DNA of 64,000 nucleotides, from positions 1 through 64,000 of the forward strand of contig CAYPHJ010000006.1 of assembly GCA_964410485.1 (NCBI GenBank), read 5' to 3'. The notes beneath the pieces are model-generated. The model was not told the origin of the DNA and did no database searches. It was given only the letters and a program-made list of their open reading frames with translations. Below are positions 32,347-40,534 of this stretch, in pieces. Positions within the stretch are counted from its first letter, which is position 1. Every line of letters starts with the position of its first letter. Both the position numbers and the translations under genes were made by a program. Source of the DNA: CAYPHJ01 sp964410485 (GTDB lineage: Bacteria > Desulfobacterota > Binatia > UBA9968).

Positions 32347-32804
32347 TAATCTTTGCTGTCCGTATGACCAAAGCCGCCGCTCTGGCGGTGCGAGCCGGGC
32401 AGCTCACTGACCTCCACCCAACCGACGCGCGACACTCTCTGAACGACCATCTGAGCGACTCGCTGGCCTCGGCGAATCGTGATCGGGTCTGTGCCCAAGT
32501 TAACTACAATGAGCTGGATCTCGCCGCGATAATCGGAATCGATTGTCCCCGGACTATTGACAATGGTCAGACCTTCTTTGAGCGCCAGCCCACTACGGGG
32601 ACGGATCTGCGCTTCAAATCCCTCCGGCAGCGCCACGGCAATACCGGTAGGAATTAAAGCCCGTTCCATTGAACCGAGGCGGATATCGAGGTCGTTGTCG
32701 GCACAAATATCCATTCCTGCCGAGCCCCCGGTCATATACGCGGGGAAAGGAACAGGCGTCTCGGTGGGCCGGACGCGTTTGATTGGGACTTTTACGGTTT
32801 CCAC
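32346..32804 (-). CDS. dut: Deoxyuridine 5'-triphosphate nucleotidohydrolase
   Basis: The 152 residues show all five motifs of trimeric dUTPases: GSAGMDICAD (1), RPRSGLALKEG (2), GTIDSDYRGEIQ (3), RRGQRVAQMVVQ (4) and GGFGHTDS (5). The enzyme cleaves dUTP to dUMP, which keeps uracil out of DNA and feeds dTMP synthesis. The start is GTG. It follows the M16 peptidase gene by 33 bases, in the order pnp, M16, dut that is common in deltaproteobacteria. Confidence 0.95.
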   Translation of the reverse strand: METVKVPIKRVRPTETPVPFPAYMTGGSAGMDICADNDLDIRLGSMERALIPTGIAVALPEGFEAQIRPRSGLALKEGLTIVNSPGTIDSDYRGEIQLIVVNLGTDPITIRRGQRVAQMVVQRVSRVGWVEVSELPGSHRQSGGFGHTDSKD

Positions 32805-32837
32805 CGGCGAAGCCGCAGTGGCCCTCCACCGTCAAGG

Positions 32838-34103
32838 CTACAGGAAATTTTTGATTTTACGATCGTGTTCAAAATCGCCCAAGAAAGTTAATGCCATGTG
32901 GTCGGAGCGAAAAACAGTGCGCGCCAGATCAATGACTTCCTCACACGATACCGCGCGGATCGCGCGGATAATTTCATCGCTGGTGATAAACCTTCCGAAA
33001 TAGATCTCATTTCGGGCAATGTGGCTCATCCATGAATCAGTGGATTCCAGCCCGAGTATCATGTTGCCGACAAGCTGCCCTTTCGTTCGAGAAATCTCGG
33101 CTTCGTCGATTCTACCTGCTGCCATATTGTTGAGCTCGTTGAGAATTAAATCGACCACGTCCTCGGCCCATTCCAGACTCGTCCCTGCATAGATTCCCAA
33201 GTACCCGGCGTCTTTGTACGAAGACATGAAAGAGTACACGGAGTAGGCCTTGCCTCGTTTCTCGCGTATCTCTTGAAACAAGCGAGAGCTCATGCCGCCG
33301 CCCAGAAGCGTGTTGAGAACGAACGCGGCATAGCGCTGCGGATGATCATGACGAATCCCCGGCACGCCCAAGCAGAGGTGAACCTGCTCGAGCGGTTTTG
33401 AATAGTGAAACACGCCAGTTGTCGTCTGGGGCGCGAGGTCGCCTTCAATACGGTCATTGGCCGCAGCGCCCCTGTCGCTCACACGTCCCAAACGCTCTGC
33501 CAGCGCTTTCACCAACTCGTCATGCTGGATGTGCCCTGCGGCTGCGATCACGACGCGTTCGGGTTGATACCGGGTACGAAAAAAATCGACAAGGTCCTTA
33601 CGTTGGAAATGTGAGACTGTTCCTGCACTACCGGCGATGGGACGGCCCAGAGGGTGATCTTTAAAAAAATCCAGATTGAAGAGATCGTGCACGTAGTCGT
33701 CAGGGGTATCCTCCGCCTGTGAGATCTCCTGGAGAATAACCGACCTTTCCCGCTCGATCTCATCGCCATCGAAGATGGAATTGAGGAACACATCCGTCAG
33801 CAGATCAACGGCAAGAGGCAAGTCTTCGTCTAGCACCTTGGCGTAATAGCAGGTCTGCTCTTTGGAGGTAAAGGCGTTAAGAACGCCGCCTACGGCATCC
33901 ATCTCTTCCGCGATACGCGCGGCGCTACGCCGTTCGGTCCCCTTAAAAAGCAAATGCTCGATGAAATGAGAGATGCCGTTTTGGGGGCGGGACTCATGGC
34001 GTGATCCATTTTCCACCCAAATCCCAAAGCTCACGGAGCGTTGATCCGGCATTTGGTGAGAAACGACGCGGATACCGTTGTTCAGGACCGTCTTGGCGAA
34101 CAT
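32838..34103 (-). CDS. M16-family zinc peptidase
   Basis: The protein has 421 residues. The inverted zinc motif HFIEH is at residues 46-50, with a downstream glutamate near residue 126 (VILQEISQ) as third ligand. The C-terminal half has the partner-type M16 domain with YGR-like SVYSFMSSYKD. It resembles the processing peptidase-like protein often encoded between pnp and dut. There is no signal peptide, so it is cytoplasmic. Its substrate in bacteria is mostly unknown. It begins 12 bases after pnp and is probably co-transcribed with it. Confidence 0.92.
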   Translation of the reverse strand: MFAKTVLNNGIRVVSHQMPDQRSVSFGIWVENGSRHESRPQNGISHFIEHLLFKGTERRSAARIAEEMDAVGGVLNAFTSKEQTCYYAKVLDEDLPLAVDLLTDVFLNSIFDGDEIERERSVILQEISQAEDTPDDYVHDLFNLDFFKDHPLGRPIAGSAGTVSHFQRKDLVDFFRTRYQPERVVIAAAGHIQHDELVKALAERLGRVSDRGAAANDRIEGDLAPQTTTGVFHYSKPLEQVHLCLGVPGIRHDHPQRYAAFVLNTLLGGGMSSRLFQEIREKRGKAYSVYSFMSSYKDAGYLGIYAGTSLEWAEDVVDLILNELNNMAAGRIDEAEISRTKGQLVGNMILGLESTDSWMSHIARNEIYFGRFITSDEIIRAIRAVSCEEVIDLARTVFRSDHMALTFLGDFEHDRKIKNFL

Positions 34104-34115
34104 CGAAGCCGGCGC

Positions 34116-36248
34116 TTATTCCCGAGGCGAATGATCGGCCTCGATTTCGGAACCTGCAGGGGCCGCTTGGCCCGTCTCTCTGAGCGCCTCTTTTCGGCTC
34201 AGCCTGATCTTTCCCTGCTTGTCGATTTCCAGCACCTTGACCATCACCTCGTCACCTTCCTTAAGGACGTCGGAAACCTTGCGAACGCGCTCGGGTGCAA
34301 GCTGGGAGATGTGGATGAGGCCATCCGTTCCCGGCAGAATTTCGACAAAAGCGCCAAAATCGACGATTTTCCTTACCGTTCCTTTGTAGATTTTGCCGAT
34401 TTCCGCTTCGGCCGCGATCTTCTGAACCATTTCAATTGCTTTCCTCGACGCGGCCTCGTCGCTCGAAGCGATCATTACCGTGCCATCATCCTCCACGTCC
34501 ATCTTGACGCCGGTTGCTTCAATAATGCCACGAATAACCTTTCCGCCGGGCCCAATAATCTCACGGATTTTTTCCGGCTTGACCTTAAGCGTAATAATTC
34601 GCGGCGCGTGTCCGGACACCGCTGCGCGCGGGGCCGACAGGGTCTGCCCCATGATGTTGAGAATGTGGAGACGACCTTCCCTCGCTTGCTGCAGCGCCTG
34701 GCGCATGATGTCGCGATCCACACCGCTGATTTTTATGTCCATTTGTAGTGAGGTCACTCCCTCCGGAGTCCCGGCCACTTTGAAATCCATGTCGCCCAGA
34801 TGATCTTCATCGCCCAAAATGTCGGACAGAATGCGGACATGTTCGCCTTCCTTAATGAGTCCCATCGCTATACCAGCCACCGGAGCGGCCACCGGAACGC
34901 CGGCATCCATTAACGAAAGAGACCCGCCGCAGACGGTTGCCATGGAGGTGGATCCATTCGACTCAAGAATCTCCGACACGATGCGAACTGTGTAAGGAAA
35001 GCTATCTTCGACAGGGAGCACGGGGAGCAGAGCCCGCTCCGCCAAGTTGCCATGGCCGATCTCACGACGGCTAGGGCCGCGCAGGAACTTGACTTCACCC
35101 ACGCTAAACGGAGGAAAATTGTAGTGAAGCATGAACTTCTTGTAATGCTCTCCGATCAAAGCGTCGATCTTCTGCTCGTCTGACGCGGTTCCCAGTGTGG
35201 TTACCACGAGGGCTTGGGTTTCACCGCGCGTGAACAGCGATGAGCCGTGAGTTCGCGGTAGCACTTGAACCTCGCACGTGATCGGCCGTATGTCTTTGAG
35301 GCTTCGGCCGTCAATCCTGCGGCCCTGTTGGACTATGAGGTTGCGGAAAGTATCTCTTTTCAGATCCTCGAACGCGCCCTTAATATCCTTCTCTTTATGG
35401 GGAAATTCCTCCAGGGCTGCAGTGACCACTTCGTTCTTGACTTCACCGAATCGTTTGTAGCGGAGCTGTTTTTCCGGTATTTCCACAGCCTGCTTTAGTT
35501 TTTCCTGCGCTAATTCCTCGATCCGGTGAACCACCGTCGAATCACGCGTCGCCAATGGAACGTGACGTTTGGGTTTGCCAATTTCACGCCGGAACTCTTC
35601 CTGCAGATCCAAAAGTGGCTGGATCGCCGCATGACCCGTAAATAAAGCCTCCAGGATCTCGTCTTCGGGAACCATCTTGCCCCCCCCTTCCACCATGACG
35701 ATGGCATCCCGAGTGCCCGCGACAAAAATGTCGGTGTCGCTGTCCTGCAGTTGCGTTTGCGTCGGGTTTATAGCCCAGCGTCCGTCGATCCGGCCGACCC
35801 GCACCCCCGCCAAAGGTCCGTTGAATGGAATATCGGAGACATGAAGGGCGATCGATGTCCCCAGCATAGCAACCACATCGGGATCGTTCTCCCGATCGGC
35901 CGAAAGGACGGTCGCAATGATTTGAGTTTCACAGCGCAGACCCTCGGAAAACAGCGGACGAAGTGAGCGGTCAATCAGTCGGCAGGTAAGAATCTCCTTT
36001 TCGGATGGACGGCCTTCCCGCTTGAAGAAACCGCCGGGAATTTTCCCGGCAGCGAACGTCCTTTCCTGATAATCGACGGTCAGCGGAAAAAAATCCGTGT
36101 CCAGTTTGACTTCCTTGGCGGCCACCGCTGTCACCAGTGTAACCGTCTCCCCATAACGGACTATAGCGGCACCGTCCGCCTGTTTGGCTAACTTGCCCAC
36201 TTCGATGGACAAAGGCCGGCCGTGAAAATCCAGCTCAAGTTTTTTCAT
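34116..36248 (-). CDS. pnp: Polyribonucleotide nucleotidyltransferase
   Basis: The 710 residues have the full PNPase layout: two RNase PH domains (first ends near residue 225, second about 310-550), a KH domain (IREIIGPGGKVIRGI near 565) and an S1 domain (GKIYKGTVRKIVDFGAFVEI near 620). The enzyme degrades RNA phosphorolytically and joins the degradosome. GEDHLGDMDFKVAGTPEG-type residues (here ILGDEDHLGDMDFKVAGT) hold catalytic aspartates. A GAGGA site precedes the ATG. It follows rpsO, the universal rpsO-pnp pair. Confidence 0.97.
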   Translation of the reverse strand: MKKLELDFHGRPLSIEVGKLAKQADGAAIVRYGETVTLVTAVAAKEVKLDTDFFPLTVDYQERTFAAGKIPGGFFKREGRPSEKEILTCRLIDRSLRPLFSEGLRCETQIIATVLSADRENDPDVVAMLGTSIALHVSDIPFNGPLAGVRVGRIDGRWAINPTQTQLQDSDTDIFVAGTRDAIVMVEGGGKMVPEDEILEALFTGHAAIQPLLDLQEEFRREIGKPKRHVPLATRDSTVVHRIEELAQEKLKQAVEIPEKQLRYKRFGEVKNEVVTAALEEFPHKEKDIKGAFEDLKRDTFRNLIVQQGRRIDGRSLKDIRPITCEVQVLPRTHGSSLFTRGETQALVVTTLGTASDEQKIDALIGEHYKKFMLHYNFPPFSVGEVKFLRGPSRREIGHGNLAERALLPVLPVEDSFPYTVRIVSEILESNGSTSMATVCGGSLSLMDAGVPVAAPVAGIAMGLIKEGEHVRILSDILGDEDHLGDMDFKVAGTPEGVTSLQMDIKISGVDRDIMRQALQQAREGRLHILNIMGQTLSAPRAAVSGHAPRIITLKVKPEKIREIIGPGGKVIRGIIEATGVKMDVEDDGTVMIASSDEAASRKAIEMVQKIAAEAEIGKIYKGTVRKIVDFGAFVEILPGTDGLIHISQLAPERVRKVSDVLKEGDEVMVKVLEIDKQGKIRLSRKEALRETGQAAPAGSEIEADHSPRE

Positions 36249-36318
36249 TCTAGGATCCTCTGAGATGAGGGGTGTCTAACGGAGGTGTGATAAGGAGGGG
36301 CCACTGCTTAGGAAGAAA

Positions 36319-36588
36319 TTACTTTCTGATTCCTAGGCGTTGGATCAGACTCTGGTATCTCTGAAAATCCCTTTGCTTGAGATAGTCGAGAAGTCTCCGT
36401 CGTTGGCCTACCAGCTTAAGGAGACCTCGTCGTGAATGGTGATCTTTAACGTGAACCTTGAAGTGCGCGGTCAAATAATCAATGCGCTTGCTGAGTAAAG
36501 CAACCTGCACTTCCGGAGAGCCGGTATCCGTCTGATGAAGCCTGAACTGCTCGATCATCTCCTGTTTTTGTGGCTGAGCAATTCCCAT
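36319..36588 (-). CDS. rpsO: 30S ribosomal protein S15
   Basis: The protein has 89 residues from the ATG at 36588, which gives the family length and has GGAG seven bases upstream. An ATG five codons earlier (36603) is also possible. The core HQTDTGSPEVQVALLSKRI and HHSRRGLLKLVGQRRRLLDYL is canonical. S15 binds 16S rRNA helices 20-22 and helps bridge the subunits. It is first in the long minus-strand run, with a candidate promoter just upstream. Confidence 0.97.
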   Translation of the reverse strand: MGIAQPQKQEMIEQFRLHQTDTGSPEVQVALLSKRIDYLTAHFKVHVKDHHSRRGLLKLVGQRRRLLDYLKQRDFQRYQSLIQRLGIRK

Positions 36589-36632
36589 CTCTTCTCCGCT
36601 CATCTTCTCTCTTTCATTTGTAAGTTAAATTC

Positions 36633-36661
36633 TTTTTAGCACAGCGACTTAGCCTTGTAAA
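36633..36661 (-). promoter_or_regulatory. Candidate promoter for rpsO-pnp
   Basis: On the minus strand TTTACA (36656-36661) and TAAAAA (36633-36638) are 17 bases apart, matching sigma-70 consensus at five and four of six positions. The A/T-rich leader to the rpsO start is short, about 45 bases. Confidence 0.4.
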
Positions 36662-36719
36662 GCGAGCCACCGCGCCGCAAACGAGTGCGAATTTCCTAGT
36701 TTCCTGTTTCGGTTTTTGC

Positions 36720-36751
36720 ATACGGGACCCGGAACCCGAGACCTGAGACAA
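36720..36751. repeat. GTCTCGG-family heptad array, one arm
   Basis: The segment reads ACGGGACCCGGAACCCGAG and then ACCTGAGAC, the complement of the GTCTCGG family seen in the hydantoinase cluster. Only one arm is clear. It lies in the spacer between the divergent rpsO and retropepsin genes. Confidence 0.6.
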
Positions 36752-36799
36752 AGAACGCAGCAGTTTGGCGAGCCGCCAAATTGTGTTACACTCGGTGCC

Positions 36800-37408
36800 A
36801 TGTTGGCGGCGGCATTAGTTCCCGCACTGGCCCTTTGGCTTGGATTGGCAGAAATATTTCCAGCCTTTGCCGCGCAGTTTTACCGCTGGGTGGACCAGCA
36901 CGGCGTAGTTCACTTTACTGACAATCTCCACAACATCCCTGCAGATCGCCGGGAGGGCGCAGTTCGGATTCCCGCAAAGGAACGCCCCAGACCTAACAGC
37001 CCGGCCAAGGCCCCGTCTCCAACCAAGGCCAGTATTCCGTTTGAAAAACATGGCCATGTGGTGGTCATTCAGGCCAAACTCAACAACAAGGCAGCGGCCA
37101 GGTTAGTGGTGGATACCGGCGCCAGCTACACGATTATTTCCCACGCCATGGCGAAAGAACTCAACGTCGTACCCTCCGTCAATGCCAGTGCCATGACTTT
37201 CCAGACAGCCAACGGCGTCATCCAGGCACCGCTGGTTACGCTGCACTCCATCGAGGTGGGCGGTATGGAGGTCAAAGACCTTGCTGCGGCTGTTCATGAT
37301 GCCGTCCCCGACCCAGCGGTCACGGGTCTTCTGGGACTCAATTTCCTCAGCAATTTTCGGATGGATATCGATACCCAAAATAGTCTGCTGCACCTGGAGC
37401 GACGGTAA
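36800..37408 (+). CDS. DUF4124 and retropepsin-like aspartic protease protein
   Basis: The protein has 202 residues from the ATG at 36800; a frame from 36716 reads through repeat sequence and was rejected. A signal peptide of about 25 residues ends near EIFPAFAA. A DUF4124 segment follows (FYRWVDQHGVVHFTDN), then a proline-rich linker. The C-terminal 100 residues form a retropepsin fold: VVDTGASYTIIS carries the single catalytic aspartate, and LLGLNFLSNF the flap-side motif. Such single-domain proteases must dimerise. The protein should act in the periplasm. Its substrate is unknown. The gene stands alone. Confidence 0.85.
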   Translation: MLAAALVPALALWLGLAEIFPAFAAQFYRWVDQHGVVHFTDNLHNIPADRREGAVRIPAKERPRPNSPAKAPSPTKASIPFEKHGHVVVIQAKLNNKAAARLVVDTGASYTIISHAMAKELNVVPSVNASAMTFQTANGVIQAPLVTLHSIEVGGMEVKDLAAAVHDAVPDPAVTGLLGLNFLSNFRMDIDTQNSLLHLERR

Positions 37409-37417
37409 GCTCGCACC

Positions 37418-37450
37418 TGTAGGGGTAGACCTGGGTGTCCGCCCCCTACA
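37418..37450. terminator. Inverted repeat between convergent genes
   Basis: TGTAGGGG (37418-37425) and CCCCTACA (37443-37450) are perfect complements around a 17-base loop containing GACCTGGGTGTCCG. It lies between the convergent retropepsin and iron-sulfur genes and may stop transcription from both sides. The sequence also resembles a dispersed GTAGGGG-type repeat known from other genomes. No T-run is adjacent. Confidence 0.45.
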
Positions 37451-37532
37451 AGTCACTCGCGCGTTCCGTCCCTTTTTAAAAGAGTTACCGTCTTTCGTCT
37501 GGTCAATTCCTCGCATTCGCCACAAGCTCTCG

Positions 37533-37880
37533 TCAGAGGGAGATTTTCTCTTCGTCCGGAACGATGTCGGTTACTAAATCGCGTATCACACGCCGTTTTG
37601 GAAGAGGCTCCAGCGAGACCAGTTCCGGGGTTAGTTTTATCATACAAGTATACTCCACCTCACCATTGACCAAGGCCATGCACGTCTTACAGGCGTTGGC
37701 GTTGATGCAGCTATAGCGAATGGCAAGTGTGCTGTCGAGATGCGTGCGAATCCAGCGCAGCGCGTCGAGAACAGACATGCCCTCTTCGTACGGAACTATA
37801 AAGGTTTCGTAGTGGCATTCTTCATGTGGCCCACCGCGGCGAATCCGAAGTGTTGCGGTCCTGAGTGTGCCGTCGCTCAT
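37533..37880 (-). CDS. Half-length SdhB/FrdB-like [2Fe-2S] protein
   Basis: The 115 residues match only the N-terminal ferredoxin-like domain of succinate dehydrogenase/fumarate reductase iron-sulfur subunits. SVLDALRWIRTHLDSTLAIRY leads into the cluster ligands SCINANACKTCM and EVEYTC. The spacing is C-x5-C-x2-C-x11-C, one residue longer in the first loop than the usual C-x4-C. The second domain, which carries the [4Fe-4S] and [3Fe-4S] clusters, is missing, and no continuation is found before the convergent gene. Its ATG overlaps the flavoprotein stop by four bases, so the two are made together. Electron transfer beyond one cluster would need another partner. Confidence 0.8.
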   Translation of the reverse strand: MSDGTLRTATLRIRRGGPHEECHYETFIVPYEEGMSVLDALRWIRTHLDSTLAIRYSCINANACKTCMALVNGEVEYTCMIKLTPELVSLEPLPKRRVIRDLVTDIVPDEEKISL

Positions 37881-39580
37881 GGTACAGCCTCGCCCTGAGC
37901 GGAGCGCACAGGAGAAAACCAGCCGGATACTATTTGACCGCTCTTGAGTTTCACCACGTGGTTTTTTTCAAAATCAGGTTCGGTTTCGGGAAAATCTTCG
38001 CGCTGATGAGCGCCCCGGCTCTCGGTCCGTGCGAGCGCCGAGTTGAGCACCGCCTCGGCAACAATCACCATGGCGCGCAGTTCGAACCAATCCTGCAGAT
38101 CTAAATTGTAAGCGTGTTGGTTCGACACCGAAAGGCTGGCAAGCTCTTTATTTTGCATTTCTTGCACGCGTGCCAACGCGGCAGCGAGTTTTGCGCCCGT
38201 ACGGAACGGTCCGGCTTTTTCCCACATTAACTGCTGTAACTCTATTTGCAGGGTCACTGGCGTTTGCGCATCTTTGCGTTTTTCGGCTCGAATCGAGCGG
38301 ACCCGATCGACTGTGGCAACCGCACTGTGGTTATCAAAGACCGGTGGCAATCTCTTCGCATTCTCGGCCGCAGAACGTCCGGCCCGTTCGCCAAAGACAA
38401 AGGCTTCTGTTATGGCATTCCCGGACAGCCGATTAGCGCCATTGGCCCCACCGACAGCTTCTCCGGCGGCGTAAAGCCCCTCGATCCGCGTTGCCATCAT
38501 GGCATCGGTACGAATCCCACCCATGTGATAGTGGGCCATGGGTCCCACTTCAACCGGCGTCCGGGTAAGATCGATGCCATTGGCGAGGAGTCGATCGATC
38601 ACGGGCCCAAAGGCCGCTCGCAAAGTAAGCTCAGGAATGTGACGAAAATCGAGATAGGCGCCGCGATGAGGCGAGCCGCGGCCGGCCTCCACCTCTTTTA
38701 AGATGGCATATGCCGCCACATCGCGCGTCGCCGTGTACTTGCCAAAATCGGAACCCCCGTACCGATCGATAAACTCCTCGAAGTGACCATTGAGCAGTTT
38801 GCCGCCTAGTTTATAGCGAAAAGGATCCCACATGATCGGGTCCATCCCCACCAAACGCGGCGCCAGGTGACCGATAGGAAAAAACTGGACGAATTCCATA
38901 TCCACCAACTCAGCCCCCGCCCATAAAGCCAATGCATAGGCCTCCCCTGCCATGTTCGTTGAGGCGCTATTTCTCGCGTAAAGTTTGGTCAACCCCCCCG
39001 CAGCTAGAATGACGGATTTCGCTTGAAACGTGAGGATTTCCCCGTCCACAACGTTCAGGCCTACGGCACCAACCGCTCGCTGATCTGACGTTACAATATC
39101 CAGTACAGCCACATTGCTGATGCGCCTTATCTCGTGAATCCCGCTGATTTTGCGCCTTAGCGTTGCCGCGACTGCCGGACCTGTGTTGAGAAAGTCAACG
39201 TAGCAACAGCGGCGGCGGCTGTGGCCGGGGGCGATCTCTTGTTTTATGTGATCGTCTTCGCGGGCCCAGCGCGTCCCCCACTCTTCCATCTCGAAGATCC
39301 GCGCTGGGCCCTCTGCACATAGCAGTGCAGCAAGAGCTTCATTACACAGAGCGCGTCCCGCTCTCACGGTGTCCGCGAAATGAATCGTCCAATGATCCGG
39401 CTCTTGCTGTCCGAGGGCCGCGGCCACTGTCATCTGTGCCATCACAGTCGCGCCGCCACGACCGACAAGACTCTTGTCGAGTAAAATGACCGCCGACCCG
39501 CTGCGCGCCGCAGCAATGGCCGCATACATACCGGCTCCGCCCGCGCCAATGATCAGGACGTCAGTCGATAAATGTGTCAT
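37877..39580 (-). CDS. Succinate dehydrogenase/fumarate reductase-like flavoprotein
   Basis: The protein has 567 residues. The FAD site is VLIIGAGGAGMYAAIAAARSG at the N-terminus, followed by GGATVMAQMT. HYHMGGIRTDA, GLYAAGEAVGGANGANRLSGNAI and the helical C-terminal domain match the fumarate reductase/L-aspartate oxidase/APS reductase group. The four-base overlap with the small [2Fe-2S] protein suggests a two-subunit soluble complex. No membrane anchor subunit (SdhC/D) is nearby. It could be a fumarate reductase-like, thiol-linked or other alpha/beta-dehydrogenating enzyme. The substrate is not predicted. Confidence 0.85.
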   Translation of the reverse strand: MTHLSTDVLIIGAGGAGMYAAIAAARSGSAVILLDKSLVGRGGATVMAQMTVAAALGQQEPDHWTIHFADTVRAGRALCNEALAALLCAEGPARIFEMEEWGTRWAREDDHIKQEIAPGHSRRRCCYVDFLNTGPAVAATLRRKISGIHEIRRISNVAVLDIVTSDQRAVGAVGLNVVDGEILTFQAKSVILAAGGLTKLYARNSASTNMAGEAYALALWAGAELVDMEFVQFFPIGHLAPRLVGMDPIMWDPFRYKLGGKLLNGHFEEFIDRYGGSDFGKYTATRDVAAYAILKEVEAGRGSPHRGAYLDFRHIPELTLRAAFGPVIDRLLANGIDLTRTPVEVGPMAHYHMGGIRTDAMMATRIEGLYAAGEAVGGANGANRLSGNAITEAFVFGERAGRSAAENAKRLPPVFDNHSAVATVDRVRSIRAEKRKDAQTPVTLQIELQQLMWEKAGPFRTGAKLAAALARVQEMQNKELASLSVSNQHAYNLDLQDWFELRAMVIVAEAVLNSALARTESRGAHQREDFPETEPDFEKNHVVKLKSGQIVSGWFSPVRSAQGEAVP

Positions 39581-39582
39581 TT

Positions 39583-39691
39583 ACCCTTACCCCTTCCCCC
39601 TCCCTAAAGGGCCCTAAAGGGCGAGGGTAAAAAATGGTATCCTTGAGCCTTTTTTGCCTCGAGTTATTCCCTCTCCTTGTGGGAGAGGGAA
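39583..39691. repeat. Two CCCTC/GAGGG elements in the rnc-flavoprotein spacer
   Basis: The first copy spans 39583-39630 (CCCTTACCCCTTCCCCCTCC with complementary AGGGCGAGGGT). The second, at 39665-39691, is a near-perfect hairpin: ATTCCCTCTCC, loop TTGT, then the complementary GGAGAGGGAAT. They occupy the 228-base spacer downstream of rnc, and the hairpin could terminate it. The remainder to 39808 shows no gene. Confidence 0.6.
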
Positions 39692-39808
39692 TAGGCTGAG
39701 GGTTCGCTTCACCGTCCACGGCGAGTGTAAACTCATGCGTCAGTTCGTGGCGAGAAAGTATTTCGTGAACTACCAAAGGCTTCTCACAGTTGATTCTGCT
39801 TGCCGGAT

Positions 39809-40534
39809 TCATTTAGCCGCGGCGCCACTTTCCTGCAATTTCTCTAGCGCTTTCTTCGCCGCCTCCTGCTCGGCCTGTTTCTTAGTTCGGCCCTCGCCTT
39901 TGCCCAGCACCTTCCCGCCGAGAACGATCTCCGTTACAAAACGTTTCTCATGTGCCGGACCCGACTCGGATACGACCCGATAGCTGGGCGGCGCGTGGAA
40001 CAGCATCTGGCCGATCTCTTGTAGCCGAGTTTTATAATCTTGCTGACCCAGTCGTTTTTCCTCCACATCGCCGGCAAAGTAGTGCTCAATAACACTGCGC
40101 GCCGGTTCATAACCGCCATCGCTATAAACGGCACCCAATAGCGCCTCAAACGCCCCGGCAAGAATCGAAGGCTTGCTCCGACCTCCGCTGCGCTCTTCGC
40201 CTTTCCCGAGTCTCAAAAGAGGGCCAAGCTTGAGAGCGGCGGCCTTCTCTGCCAATACGGACGAATTGACGAGAGCTGCCCGCATCCTGGAAAGATCTCC
40301 CTCGCTACGGTCAGGGAAGCGGCGCATCAAAAGGTCACTGATTGCCAGTTCGAGTACGGCATCGCCGAGAAATTCCAGGACCTCGTTATGATCATGGCTT
40401 CTGAGGCGATTACTGGAAACGTGCGTCAAACAGCGCACGAGGAGCGATGGATCTTTGAAGAAGTATCCGAGTTGCTTTTGTAGCACAGTCAGCCGGGGCT
40501 CTCTCTTTGAGCCGGTGTTATCGTGTATCTGCAA
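39809..40534 (-). CDS. rnc: Ribonuclease III
   Basis: The protein has 241 residues. The RNase III signature HNEVLEFLGDAVLELA lies near residue 45, with the second metal glutamate in FEALLGAVYSDGG. A double-stranded RNA-binding domain covers the last 70 residues (DYKTRLQEIGQ, then GKGEGRTKKQAEQEAAKKAL). The enzyme matures rRNA and cleaves structured mRNA. The frame opens with TTG at 40534, overlapping mtaB by 17 bases; a GTG at 40486 is a possible shorter start. The motifs are intact. Confidence 0.94.
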   Translation of the reverse strand: MQIHDNTGSKREPRLTVLQKQLGYFFKDPSLLVRCLTHVSSNRLRSHDHNEVLEFLGDAVLELAISDLLMRRFPDRSEGDLSRMRAALVNSSVLAEKAAALKLGPLLRLGKGEERSGGRSKPSILAGAFEALLGAVYSDGGYEPARSVIEHYFAGDVEEKRLGQQDYKTRLQEIGQMLFHAPPSYRVVSESGPAHEKRFVTEIVLGGKVLGKGEGRTKKQAEQEAAKKALEKLQESGAAAK

